64,000 nt of DNA from JBDSZL01 sp039925145 (GTDB lineage Bacteria > Acidobacteriota > Vicinamibacteria > Vicinamibacterales > SCN-69-37), in the NCBI GenBank assembly GCA_039925145.1, contig JBDSZL010000061.1, positions 1 to 64,000 of the forward strand. Reading direction: 5' to 3'. The notes beneath the pieces were generated by a model. It was not told the origin of the DNA. It saw nothing but the letters and a program-made list of their open reading frames with translations, and made no database searches. Shown here piece after piece: positions 32,499-41,630 of the stretch; position 1 is the stretch's first letter, and each line of letters begins with the position of its first letter. Position numbers and translations under genes: made by a program.

Positions 32499-34415
32499 TC
32501 AACGCAACAGCTGATAAAGCCGGACCGGTTCGCCGCGCCACCGTGCCTGCGCGATGCGTCGCAGGCGGGGGGACCGCTCCACCTCCTCGAGCAACTCGAC
32601 GCAGCCCGCAGGCGTGAAATAGAGCGCGCAGTTCACGGTGACGTGCGTCACTCCCTGTGCCGCGAGCGCGTCGAGCGCGTCTGCTTCCGGAAACGCGTCG
32701 GCGCGGGCCACGAGGGCCGGATACCCGCGCGGGTAGAAGCCGCTGTAGCCATTGATCATGTTCCGCCAGTGCCAGAGCGAGAAGTACATGAACGGCACGC
32801 TCTCGGTAAACGGGCCGGCATGTGCGTGCATGGGGAACTCCGCGAGCACCGCGCCGCGCAGCCGCGACACCGTCTCATAGATCGCCGGCGGCTGCGCCCA
32901 CATCTCCTGAAGCTGCAAGCGCGGCCACAGATCGACAGCGGTGCCGGCGACGAGCAGCGCGAACAGCACAGTCTGACGCGCCGGCGTGCGCGTGCGGGCG
33001 AGCAGGCGACGCACGGTGAAGGCGGCCAGCAGGGCGAGCGTCATCCCCAGCATGATCGCGAACCGTGCGGGCACTCGAACGCCCCGCACGGGCACCAGCC
33101 AATCGTAGAAGTACGAGTACGTGAGGCCGTTCACTCCGAGCGAGGCGTCGAATGCGAAGAGCAGACTGGCGCCATAGGCTGCCTGCACGGGCCCGAAGGG
33201 CGGCAGGAACGCGGCGACGCCCAGGACGGGAGCCATGACACCTGGAAAGAGTTCGCGTTCCGGATGATGGGATGGCAATAACGTCCCGTACATCCGGCTC
33301 CGCCAGTGCGCCTGAACGTAATCGGCCGGCGTGGCGCTGTAGAACTCGACCTCGGAAAGAGGTCGGTCGCCCTTAACCCCCCGTGCGGCCAGGTACGGCC
33401 TCGCGAGCGGAACCGCCATGGCCACGGCAATGACGGCTCCCGCCATCGCGCCTGGCCACATGCGCCGCAGCGGCGGTCTGACCGTCGCAATCGAGACCAC
33501 CAGCAACGGAATCAGGAACAGCGCGAAGAACAGCGCGTAATACATGACCGAGTACAGCAGTCCGACCATGCACAGAGCGGCTGCGATGCCATAGCGGGTA
33601 CGCTGCGTGGCCACGAATCGATGGCAGGCGACGAGCGTGAGCGGCATCCAGAACGTCATTTGCAGTTCGAGGTGCGGATAGTGCGCGAACCGGTACGGAT
33701 AGAACCCGAACAGCAGGCCGGCAATGAACCCCGCACGTGCCGATCCGGTGAGATGCGTGGCCAGCGCAAACATCGCAAGTCCCGACAGCACGAAACTCGC
33801 CAGCAGGACAATGTTGTAGGCGATGACGGGGTGCAGGCCGACCGCCAGCAACGGCAGCGTCATGAGCGACGGCACGAACATCGAGTCGGAGTACGTCAGC
33901 GTGAGCGGCTCGGGATAGTAGATGTTTGGGCTGAAGAGCGGCCGCGGATCGCCCTGCAGGTGGTGAAAGAACCAGCTCGTGCGCCAGACCGAAAAGAGCG
34001 GATCCCCAATGTCGGGCACCGACATCATGTGCGTCAACTGTGGCCAGAGCAGCACCGTCCCAAAGGCGCACAGGCCCGCACAGGTCCACCCGAGTTGCCG
34101 CCACGTGACCTCTGCGTCGACCACCGGATCCGCTTCGGGCCTGTAGAACCGCCGCGCGATCGCCTGCCGCTGGCTGACGCTGAGCCCGAACGCTCCTTGC
34201 CTGCGCGCCCGGGTGAGACGAATCGCGATCACCAGCGCCGCGGCAAGCGCCGCGCGAGCGCCACCGTGCGCCGACACCTTCAGGCCCGCCACGCTGAACG
34301 AGAACCCGCCGACGAGGGTCATCCAGATCGCAAGCGCGATCAGGAGCGCAGCCAGGGAATCGAGGATGAGGATGAAGGAGGATGGCCGCGCGTGCGACGC
34401 GTCATCTGAACGCAT
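32499..34415 (-). CDS. Multi-pass membrane protein, GT-C-like
   Basis: A 638-residue integral membrane protein with about 11-12 predicted helices. It starts with two hydrophobic segments (LILDSLAALLIALAIWMTL, HGGARAALAAALVIAIRL), has a large periplasmic-type loop after MSVPDIGDPLFSVWRTSWFFHHLQGDP, and ends in a soluble domain of about 130 residues (EFPMHAHAGPFTESVPFMYFSLWHWRNM). The early D-P-L-F-S-V-W and W-x-x-H-x-L motif is like GT-C glycosyltransferases and related uncharacterised membrane proteins that use lipid-linked sugars. The catalytic Asp is a guess. No adjacent glycan genes support it, and a non-enzymatic role is possible. Confidence 0.6.
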   Translation of the reverse strand: MRSDDASHARPSSFILILDSLAALLIALAIWMTLVGGFSFSVAGLKVSAHGGARAALAAALVIAIRLTRARRQGAFGLSVSQRQAIARRFYRPEADPVVDAEVTWRQLGWTCAGLCAFGTVLLWPQLTHMMSVPDIGDPLFSVWRTSWFFHHLQGDPRPLFSPNIYYPEPLTLTYSDSMFVPSLMTLPLLAVGLHPVIAYNIVLLASFVLSGLAMFALATHLTGSARAGFIAGLLFGFYPYRFAHYPHLELQMTFWMPLTLVACHRFVATQRTRYGIAAALCMVGLLYSVMYYALFFALFLIPLLVVSIATVRPPLRRMWPGAMAGAVIAVAMAVPLARPYLAARGVKGDRPLSEVEFYSATPADYVQAHWRSRMYGTLLPSHHPERELFPGVMAPVLGVAAFLPPFGPVQAAYGASLLFAFDASLGVNGLTYSYFYDWLVPVRGVRVPARFAIMLGMTLALLAAFTVRRLLARTRTPARQTVLFALLVAGTAVDLWPRLQLQEMWAQPPAIYETVSRLRGAVLAEFPMHAHAGPFTESVPFMYFSLWHWRNMINGYSGFYPRGYPALVARADAFPEADALDALAAQGVTHVTVNCALYFTPAGCVELLEEVERSPRLRRIAQARWRGEPVRLYQLLR

Positions 34416-34627
34416 CGGGGTATCTTATCCACCTGCTCGACACAATTCTCGCGCCGTGCTCCTGCAACGCGGTAGTATCTGCAGCCACAATCGATTGGCT
34501 GGCGTCGAGGCGCCTCCGCGGCTCCCGGTACTGAGGGGCTCCCGGATCCACCAATGCCGCGAGCACGTATCCGCGTCAGAGGGCGAAGTCACCTCGAACG
34601 CGATATTCACGGTAACCAGGAGGGGCA

Positions 34628-35728
34628 ATGACCGCACGACGAGCAGGACTGTTAGCCGGTATTACTTTGATGGCGGGCCTTGCGCTCTGGCCGAAGGCAC
34701 TTGGCGCAGGCCAAGGCGCAGCTCCAGCCCAGGCTCCGGCGCCCGCCGGGCAGAGGCGCGGCGGAGGCGCGGCGGCGGCACCGATCGCACGAGAGCTCAC
34801 CCCGATGGTCCCCGATTCGCGCGGATGGGGCTGGCAGGTCAAGGCCAGTGTCAGCACGGGCACGCCGCGGCCCTTCTACAACAAGGCCAAGGAGTTGCTC
34901 TTCCAGGACAAGCAGGTCACGAGCTACACCATCTCCAAATACGACCCCGATCAGTACTGCGAGGTCGGAAAGCACTTCGACTTCATCTGGTTCGAGATGC
35001 AGCACAGCACGATGTCGTGGGACGAAGTCGCCAAGATGATCGCAACATGCCCCCGTGTAGGCGCCGCTCCAATGATCCGCATGCCTGACGCGCTCGAGGC
35101 CAACATGCAGAAGGCCACCGACCTCGGCGCGCTCGGCATCATCGTCCCCACCGTCGACGACGCGCTCGAGGCGCGCGACGCGGCCCGCTTCGCGCGCTAC
35201 CCGCCAACGGGTCGTCGCAGCTCCGGCGGCGGACAGTACAGCCAGATCTGGAACGCGCCCGGGATGAACTATCGCCAGACGATTAACGACAACATGCTCG
35301 TCGTCGTCATGATCGAGACGCTCGAGGGCGTGGCCAACGCCAACGAGATCGCCTCCACGTTCGGCGTGGACGTGGTGATTCAAGGCAACAACGATCTGTC
35401 GGCGTTCTCGGGCTGGTCTCAGAACGACCCACGATATCTCGACGCGTTGACCAAGACGCACGATGCAGCCCTGCGTGCGGGTAAGTTCTGGGGCAATGCC
35501 GGCTCGCAGTATCTGACAGGCGGGTTCCAGCCGACCGCAGACACCCGGTTCGTGCAGAACGGCCCCGCCCGGGACGGGTGGACGGCACCTGGCGGTCGCG
35601 GGGGCCGGGGACGCGGCGTCGAGGAAGAGCCGCTCATCGGTGTGCCGGGTGGCGCGCCCGCACGCGGAACCGCCCCTCCTGCCGGCGCGCCAGCCGGCGG
35701 TGGACGCCGCGGCGCCGGCGCTCAATAG
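34628..35728 (+). CDS. Exported HpcH/HpaI aldolase-family protein
   Basis: A 366-residue member of the HpcH/HpaI (2-keto-3-deoxy-acid aldolase / citrate lyase beta) fold. The core includes FDFIWFEMQHSTMSWDEVAKMI, PMIRMPDALEANMQKATDLGALGIIVPTVDDALEARD, and metal ligands Glu in MIETLEGVANANEI and Asp in QGNNDLSAFSG. Unlike the classical cytoplasmic enzymes it has an N-terminal signal peptide (about 1-27) and low-complexity Ala/Pro/Gly-rich stretches at both ends, including GGRGGRGRG and a final PPAGAPAGGG tail. A periplasmic location is therefore inferred. It is followed by a cytochrome c and a PQQ dehydrogenase on the same strand, so it probably belongs to an oxidative periplasmic pathway. Confidence 0.83.
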   Translation: MTARRAGLLAGITLMAGLALWPKALGAGQGAAPAQAPAPAGQRRGGGAAAAPIARELTPMVPDSRGWGWQVKASVSTGTPRPFYNKAKELLFQDKQVTSYTISKYDPDQYCEVGKHFDFIWFEMQHSTMSWDEVAKMIATCPRVGAAPMIRMPDALEANMQKATDLGALGIIVPTVDDALEARDAARFARYPPTGRRSSGGGQYSQIWNAPGMNYRQTINDNMLVVVMIETLEGVANANEIASTFGVDVVIQGNNDLSAFSGWSQNDPRYLDALTKTHDAALRAGKFWGNAGSQYLTGGFQPTADTRFVQNGPARDGWTAPGGRGGRGRGVEEEPLIGVPGGAPARGTAPPAGAPAGGGRRGAGAQ

Positions 35729-35749
35729 CGACCGTCGGAAGATTGGCAC

Positions 35750-36169
35750 ATGACCCGAATCGCAACAGTGCTTGCTGCGGGGTGGGTCGTGTGTAGTGTG
35801 GCGGTCCTTGCGCAGTCGCGCTCGGTCTGGGACGGGGTGTACACCAAGTCCCAGGCCGAGCGCGGTAAGAAGGTCTACGACCAGACCTGCGCCCGTTGCC
35901 ACGGCGAGACCCTGCTCGGTGGCGACGAAGCGCATCCGCTCGTAGGCGACGAGTTCCTCGAGAAGTGGGATGCGCAGCCCGAGTGGAAACTGTTCGACAT
36001 CATACGAAGGACGATGCCCGACGATGGTCCCAACGTGCTGACTCGCACGCAGACCGCCGACCTGGTCGCCTTTCTGCTGAGCGCAAACGCCTTCCCTGCC
36101 GGCACAGCTGAAGTCTCGACCGAAGACGAGGCGTTGAAATCAGTCCTCATCACCAAAGCCAGGCCCTGA
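35750..36169 (+). CDS. c-type cytochrome, exported
   Basis: A 139-residue periplasmic monoheme cytochrome. The signal peptide covers about residues 1-22, the heme motif CARCH lies near 46-50 in KKVYDQTCARCHGETLLGG, and a candidate axial Met is in IIRRTMPDDGPN. It sits 21 bases after the aldolase-like gene and 55 bases before the PQQ dehydrogenase, in the same direction. This is the usual arrangement of a quinoprotein dehydrogenase and its electron acceptor. Confidence 0.9.
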   Translation: MTRIATVLAAGWVVCSVAVLAQSRSVWDGVYTKSQAERGKKVYDQTCARCHGETLLGGDEAHPLVGDEFLEKWDAQPEWKLFDIIRRTMPDDGPNVLTRTQTADLVAFLLSANAFPAGTAEVSTEDEALKSVLITKARP

Positions 36170-36224
36170 AGATCGCCTTGCGGGCACATGCCCCGCAAGG
36201 CCGCCCGCGATCGCTGGAGTCAGA

Positions 36225-38216
36225 ATGATGCGACGACGTTCCCCCTGGACTCTCCTCCTCGGTCTTGGCGCACTCATCGCGGCGTCGGCAGCGCCCGTGC
36301 GGGTTCAGCAGGGCACCAAGGGCGAGTGGCGCTTCTACGGCGGCGACGCCGGCAGTACCAAGTACTCGGCGCTCGACCAGATCAACGCCGACAACGTGAA
36401 GGATCTGAACGTGCTCTGGCGGTGGAAGGCCGAGAACTTCGGCCCGCGTGCCGACTTCAACTGGGAGGTCACTCCTCTCATGGTGAAGGGCGTGCTCTAC
36501 TTCACTGCCGGTTCGCGACGCGACGCCGTGGCCATCGATGCGATCAGCGGAGAGACTCTGTGGATGTACCGCCTGGACGAGGGCGAACGCGGCACGCGGG
36601 CGGTGCGGAATACGAACCGTGGCCTCGCCTACTGGTCCGACAGCAAGGCCGATGAACGCATCCTGCTGATTTCGCCGGGCTACCAGTTGATTGCGCTCGA
36701 TGCACACACCGGGCATCCCATCTCCACCTTCGGCAAGAACGGCATCGTGGACCTCACCGACGGGCTCGACCGCGATGTCGTGAAACCAGGGCAAATCGGC
36801 GCCAGCTCGCCGGCCATCGTCATCAGCGACACGGTCGTTGTCGGTGCAGCCATGCTCGCCGGCACGGCGCCACCGTCGAAGACGATGGTGCCGGGGTACA
36901 TCCGCGGGTTCGACGTGCGTACCGGTAAACGGCGGTGGACGTTCCGGACGGTGCCGCACGCCGGGGAGCTCGGCAACGACACGTGGCTGAAGGACTCGTG
37001 GACCTACACGGGGAACACGGGCGCGTGGGCACCGCTGAGCGGTGACGAGGCACTCGGCTACGTCTACATCCCCGTCGAGATGCCGACGGGAGACTTCTAT
37101 GGCGGCCATCGACCGGGCGCGAACCTCTTTGGCGACAGCCTGGTGTGCCTCGACGCGCGCACGGGGAAGCGTGTGTGGCATTACCAGTTCGTGCATCACG
37201 ACCTCTGGGACTACGACATCGCCTCGCCCCCCATCCTGCTCGACATCACGGTAAACGGTCAGAAGATCAAAGCGGTGGCCCAGCCCACCAAGCAGGCGTT
37301 CCTGTTCGTGTTCGACCGCGTGACCGGCAAACCCGTGTGGCCGATCGAAGAACGCCCTGTGTCACCTTCGATGGTTCCGGGCGAGTGGTCGTCGCCCACG
37401 CAGCCGTTTCCGACGCGACCCGCCCCATTCGATCGCCAGGGCATCAGCGTGGACGATCTCATCGACTACACGCCCGCGATCAAGGCCGAGGCGCTGCAGA
37501 TCGTGAAGCAGTATCAGCTCGGTCCGCTGTTCACGCCGCCCGTGCTCCGCGATCCCGACGGCAAGCTCGCGACGATACTGCTGCCGCATCACACAGGGGG
37601 CGCGAGCTGGCCCGGCGGAGCGGCCGATCCGGAGACGGGGATCGTGTACGTGTCGTCAGTCACCAATCCGGATCCGCTGGCGATCGTGCCGGCGGAAGCC
37701 GGGCGGTCGGACATGGGATACATCGGTCGTTCGGGCGCCGGATCGGCGCCGATCGAGGGCGGCAGCGGTCAGTCGGGCAAAACCGGGCTGGGGCCGCAGG
37801 GCCTGCCGCTCGTCAAGGGCCCCTGGGGCCGCATCACGGCCATCGACCTGAATACCGGGAACCACCTCTGGATGATTCCCAATGGCGGCGCACCCGACGT
37901 CGTCAAGAACCACCCCGCGCTGGCGGGCATGGACCTGGGCCCGACCGGCAGGCCCGAAAGGTCGCCGCTGCTCGTCACCAAGACGCTGCTGTTTGGCGCC
38001 GATGGCTCGGGCCTGTTCAACGCCGGCCCCGGCTCGGGCGGAAGGACGTTCCGGGCGATCGACAAGAAGACGGGACGGATCATCTACGAACTGCAGCTGC
38101 CGGCCTCCACGACCGGCATCCCGATGACCTACATGGTCAACGACCGCCAGTACATCGTCGTGGCGACAGGCGAACGGAACGTGCCGGCCGAGCTCGTCGC
38201 GCTCGCCCTACCCTAG
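36225..38216 (+). CDS. PQQ-dependent glucose-dehydrogenase-type quinoprotein
   Basis: A 663-residue exported beta-propeller dehydrogenase of the membrane-GDH-like branch (GDH/quinate DH type, without the N-terminal membrane domain). Recognition points: GEWRFYGGDAGSTKYSALDQINADNV, LDAHTGHPISTFGKNG, VHHDLWDYDIASPPIL with catalytic Asp, and the ends of blades carrying W-x-Y or G-x-x-W. A signal peptide of about 25 residues replaces the five helices of E. coli Gcd, so it is soluble or peripheral. The electron partner is probably the cytochrome c encoded just upstream. It is the last gene of the aldolase-cytochrome-dehydrogenase unit, and two hairpins follow its stop codon. Confidence 0.9.
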   Translation: MMRRRSPWTLLLGLGALIAASAAPVRVQQGTKGEWRFYGGDAGSTKYSALDQINADNVKDLNVLWRWKAENFGPRADFNWEVTPLMVKGVLYFTAGSRRDAVAIDAISGETLWMYRLDEGERGTRAVRNTNRGLAYWSDSKADERILLISPGYQLIALDAHTGHPISTFGKNGIVDLTDGLDRDVVKPGQIGASSPAIVISDTVVVGAAMLAGTAPPSKTMVPGYIRGFDVRTGKRRWTFRTVPHAGELGNDTWLKDSWTYTGNTGAWAPLSGDEALGYVYIPVEMPTGDFYGGHRPGANLFGDSLVCLDARTGKRVWHYQFVHHDLWDYDIASPPILLDITVNGQKIKAVAQPTKQAFLFVFDRVTGKPVWPIEERPVSPSMVPGEWSSPTQPFPTRPAPFDRQGISVDDLIDYTPAIKAEALQIVKQYQLGPLFTPPVLRDPDGKLATILLPHHTGGASWPGGAADPETGIVYVSSVTNPDPLAIVPAEAGRSDMGYIGRSGAGSAPIEGGSGQSGKTGLGPQGLPLVKGPWGRITAIDLNTGNHLWMIPNGGAPDVVKNHPALAGMDLGPTGRPERSPLLVTKTLLFGADGSGLFNAGPGSGGRTFRAIDKKTGRIIYELQLPASTTGIPMTYMVNDRQYIVVATGERNVPAELVALALP

Positions 38217-38230
38217 CCGCCTGCTGAGTT

Positions 38231-38280
38231 CCGCAGGTGCAGCGTTGCGTGAGCTGCGGACCCCGACCGGAACGGGGTTT
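38231..38280. terminator. Convergent terminator hairpins
   Basis: Two stems lie between the PQQ dehydrogenase stop and the convergent lactate permease: CCGCAG...CTGCGG (38231-38259) and CCCCG-N7-CGGGG (38261-38277) followed by TTT. The second resembles an intrinsic terminator for the plus-strand unit. Confidence 0.5.
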
Positions 38281-40088
38281 CAGAGCTTCGGCACCATCCA
38301 CGGCACGACGTAGGCCTGCAGCATCGAGACGAGCCCCATCAGGCCGGTCAGAATCAGGCTGTGGATGAGCACCTTGGAGAGAATCTCGCCTTCGCGTCCC
38401 ACCGCGCCGACTCCTGCCGCGCCCACCGAAAGATTTTGCGGGCTGATCATCTTGCCCATCACTCCGGCTGAGCTGTTGGTGGCCGCCATCAACACGGGAC
38501 TGAGTCCTGACAGCTTGGCCGTCGTTGCCTGCAGCGGACCAAACAGCGTGTTGGACGATGTGTCACTGCCCGTGAGGAACACGCCGATCATGCCGAGCCA
38601 CGCAGCGAAGAAGGGAAACAGGACACCCGTCTTCGCGAGCGCGAGGGCCATCGACGACGTCATGCCGGAGTAGTTCATCACTGTCGCAATCGAAAGGATG
38701 AAGGCGATGGTGATTACCGGCAGCCGGAGCTGATGGAGCGTCTTTCCGAGAGCCACGCCGAGGGCCGCTGCGGGGACGCCGTTGATCACCATCGGGACGA
38801 AGGCGAGCAGAGCGGCGAGGAATACCAGCGTGCCAGCCGCGGCGAGGAAGTCGAGGCGATAGCGGAGCGGATATGGGCTCGACGCCGCAACGACCGGCAC
38901 TTCGCGCTGCACCAGGGCGACCGGTCTGCCATCCTGCATCTGGTAGGCACCGGGCCAATTGAACTCCCACACAGGAAAGCGGAAGCCTTGCGGGTCGGTC
39001 GCGGCGCTTGGGCCCACCCATGGGTCTGGACACAGAGCGTTGCCTGCCTGGCCGCACTTGAGCAGGGCCGTGACGTTCGCCGGTGGTTTGAGCTTGGACA
39101 TTCCGGCGAAGTTGCCGATCTGTCCGATGAGCACGATCACGATGAGGAAGGCGTAGGTCGAGTAGGCGCGGAACACGCGACCGGCGCCGTCATGAATAGC
39201 CTCGGTGTAGGTGACGTGTCGCGCCCCTTCGGTGAATTCCTCGGCCGGCCGCCAGACGCGCAGCAGCAGCGCGACCGACATGAGGGAGAGCAGCGCCGAC
39301 AAGGCGTCTGTCAGCTCTGGCCCGACGAAGTTGGACACGGTGAACTGGCCGATTGCGAACGTGCCACCAGCGACGAGCACCGCGGGCCACACCTCGACCA
39401 TTCGTCTCCAGCCGGCGTAGAGCACAACGAGGTACGCGGGGATCGCGAACGAGAAGATTGGCAACTGGCGCCCCACCATCGCCGACAGCGCCCGCGTGGT
39501 GGTCTGCGGGTCTGACCCCAGCATTGGCGCGAGCAGCCCACCGAGCGTCGTCACGGGGATGCCGAGTGACCCGAACGCAACCGGCGCCGTGTTGGCGATG
39601 AGCGCGAGAGAGGCCGCCATGATCGGCTCGAATCCCAGTCCGGCGAGCATCGACGCGGTGATGGCGACAGGGGCGCCAAACCCGGCAATTCCCTCGATCA
39701 GGGCCCCGAAGCAGAACGCCACGAGCAGCAGCTGGATCCGGCGGTCACCCGTCAAACGCGACAGCGACCGGCGTATGACGTCGAAGTCGCCACTTTCGAC
39801 CGACAGGTTGTAGAAGAACACGGCGCTGAGCACGATCCAGCTGATCGGCCAGAGCCCGAAGGCCATTCCATGAGTGGCCGCGGCGATGGTGAGCTGCAGC
39901 GGCATGCCCCAGACCAGCCACGCCAGCGCAGCCGCGGCGGTGGCGGCAGCGACAGCCGCCTTCCACGGCGCGACGCGCAGCACCGCCAGCAGGATGGCGA
40001 GCAGCAGCGGCGGAATGGAGGCGGTCAACGCCGAGAGAAGGACGCTGCCACCGACTGGACTGTAGACCTGGTGAAAGAGCTCGGCCAT
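38280..40088 (-). CDS. L-lactate permease (LctP family)
   Basis: A 602-residue inner-membrane carrier of the LctP family that imports L-lactate and related hydroxy acids with protons. Twelve or more helices are predicted. The family block LVAFCFGALIEGIAGFGAPVAITASML and the later block NSSAGVMGKMISPQNLSVGAAGVG are both present. The start at 40088 follows AGAGGTGG. It ends in the convergent terminator region. No lactate dehydrogenase gene is adjacent. Whether it takes L-lactate or glycolate cannot be read from sequence. Confidence 0.9.
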   Translation of the reverse strand: MAELFHQVYSPVGGSVLLSALTASIPPLLLAILLAVLRVAPWKAAVAAATAAAALAWLVWGMPLQLTIAAATHGMAFGLWPISWIVLSAVFFYNLSVESGDFDVIRRSLSRLTGDRRIQLLLVAFCFGALIEGIAGFGAPVAITASMLAGLGFEPIMAASLALIANTAPVAFGSLGIPVTTLGGLLAPMLGSDPQTTTRALSAMVGRQLPIFSFAIPAYLVVLYAGWRRMVEVWPAVLVAGGTFAIGQFTVSNFVGPELTDALSALLSLMSVALLLRVWRPAEEFTEGARHVTYTEAIHDGAGRVFRAYSTYAFLIVIVLIGQIGNFAGMSKLKPPANVTALLKCGQAGNALCPDPWVGPSAATDPQGFRFPVWEFNWPGAYQMQDGRPVALVQREVPVVAASSPYPLRYRLDFLAAAGTLVFLAALLAFVPMVINGVPAAALGVALGKTLHQLRLPVITIAFILSIATVMNYSGMTSSMALALAKTGVLFPFFAAWLGMIGVFLTGSDTSSNTLFGPLQATTAKLSGLSPVLMAATNSSAGVMGKMISPQNLSVGAAGVGAVGREGEILSKVLIHSLILTGLMGLVSMLQAYVVPWMVPKL

Positions 40089-40185
40089 GCACCACCTCTG
40101 TTGTCCGGCCTGTCGCCCCGGATTGGCAGGTGCATGTCTACCGTAGAACGTTCCGCCGCGCAACCTTTTCGAAGCGGCGCGTCAC

Positions 40186-40887
40186 TCACACGCTCAGGTG
40201 CGCGCGCACGATTTCGTCCGTCAGCGCCGAGATCGGTCCGCCTGCGACGCCTCGTCCCTTCTCGAGAATGCAGAAGTCACTGGCGACCCGGCGCGCAAAC
40301 GGCAGCTTCTGTTCGACGAGCAGCACGGTGAGACCTTCGTCGCGATTCAAGCGGAGCAGGATGTCGCCGATCTCGTGCACGATGTTGGGCTGAATGCCTT
40401 CAGTGGGCTCGTCGAGAATGAGCAGCGACGGCTGGAGCACCAGCGCGCGGCCGATCGCCAGCTGCTGTTGCTGCCCGCCCGAGAGATCGCCGCCGCGGCG
40501 GCGTCGCATATCCCTGAGCACGGGGAAGAGCTCGAAGATTCGCGCTGGAATCGTGCGCGGTCCGCCTTTGCGCACGCCGAGGCCCACGCGCAGGTTCTCT
40601 TCCACGGTCAGATGCGGAAAGATCTCGCGGCCCTGGGGCACGTAGCCGATGCCCAGGCGCGGCCGGGCCTCGGTCGGCCTCGGACGCAGGTCGGTGCCCT
40701 CGAACGCCAGCGTCCCCGAATCGATCGGCACCAGTCCCATCACCGCCTTCAACAGGGTCGTCTTGCCCATGCCATTGCGTCCCATCAGGCATGTCCTCGA
40801 CCCGGCGGCGACATGCAGATTCACATCCCAGAGCGTGTGACTGCCGCCGTACGACTGGTTCAGACCCTCGACCGTCAACATGATCAC
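40186..40887 (-). CDS. urtE: Urea ABC transporter ATP-binding protein UrtE
   Basis: A 233-residue LivF-type ATPase of the urea (Urt) branch. Walker A is GRNGMGKTT, the ABC signature is LSGGQQQQ, Walker B is LLILDEPTEGI, and VEQKL follows the switch region. It starts with GTG at 40887, and the preceding urtD stop codon overlaps it by 4 bases. With UrtD it powers the UrtB-UrtC permease pair. UrtE-specific features include SYGGSHTLWDV and DEPTEGIQPNIVHEI, which separate it from LivF of amino acid systems. Confidence 0.93.
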   Translation of the reverse strand: MIMLTVEGLNQSYGGSHTLWDVNLHVAAGSRTCLMGRNGMGKTTLLKAVMGLVPIDSGTLAFEGTDLRPRPTEARPRLGIGYVPQGREIFPHLTVEENLRVGLGVRKGGPRTIPARIFELFPVLRDMRRRRGGDLSGGQQQQLAIGRALVLQPSLLILDEPTEGIQPNIVHEIGDILLRLNRDEGLTVLLVEQKLPFARRVASDFCILEKGRGVAGGPISALTDEIVRAHLSV

Positions 40888-41630
40888 GCTCCCAGATACA
40901 CATCGATGACGCGCTGATCGTTCTGCACCTCATCCATCGTGCCTTCAGCGAGCACACTGCCCTCGTGGAGCACCGTCACGCGACGGGCGATGGAGCGCAC
41001 GAAATCCATGTCGTGCTCGACGACGACCACCGAATGCGTTCCGGCCAGAGAGACGAGCAGCTCTGCCGTCCGCTCCGTTTCCTGAGGTGTCATGCCGGCC
41101 ACGGGTTCGTCGACGAGCAACAGCTCCGGCTGCTGCATCAGCAGCATTCCGATCTCGAGCCACTGCTTCTGACCGTGGGCGAGCGTGCGCGCCAGCTCCT
41201 GCCTGCGATCGGTGAGTCCAATGATGTCGAGCACCTCGCCGATGCGATCGCGTTCTGTGGGCGACAGCGTGGCGCGGAAGACTTGCCAGAAGGAGCGGGG
41301 ACCTGCGAGCGCGAGCTCGAGATTCTCGAACACCGACAAATACTCGAACACGGTCGGCTTCTGAAACTTCCGCCCGATCCCTGCCTGCGCAATCGCGGGC
41401 TCGCTCATCGTCAGCAGATCGATCCGGCGGCCGAACCACGCCGTGCCGCTGTCTGGCCGTGTCTTGCCGGTCACGACGTCCATCATCGTGGTCTTACCCG
41501 CGCCGTTGGGACCGATGATGCAGCGCAACTCGCCAGGCTCGACATACAGGGTCAAGTTATTGAGCGCCTTGAACCCGTCGAAACTGACGGTCAGATGCTC
41601 GAGATACAGGATGTGGTCGCTGACCGTCAT
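40884..41630 (-). CDS. urtD: Urea ABC transporter ATP-binding protein UrtD
   Basis: A 248-residue LivG-type ATPase. Walker A is GPNGAGKTT, the Q-loop region includes IGRKFQKPTVFE, the degenerate signature is LAHGQKQWLEIGM as in UrtD, and Walker B is LLLVDEPVAGM. UrtD proteins typically contain LYLEHLTVSFDGFKALNNLTL, as here. It overlaps urtC by 4 bases (ATGA) and urtE by 4 bases. It supplies ATP hydrolysis for urea uptake. Confidence 0.94.
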   Translation of the reverse strand: MTVSDHILYLEHLTVSFDGFKALNNLTLYVEPGELRCIIGPNGAGKTTMMDVVTGKTRPDSGTAWFGRRIDLLTMSEPAIAQAGIGRKFQKPTVFEYLSVFENLELALAGPRSFWQVFRATLSPTERDRIGEVLDIIGLTDRRQELARTLAHGQKQWLEIGMLLMQQPELLLVDEPVAGMTPQETERTAELLVSLAGTHSVVVVEHDMDFVRSIARRVTVLHEGSVLAEGTMDEVQNDQRVIDVYLGA

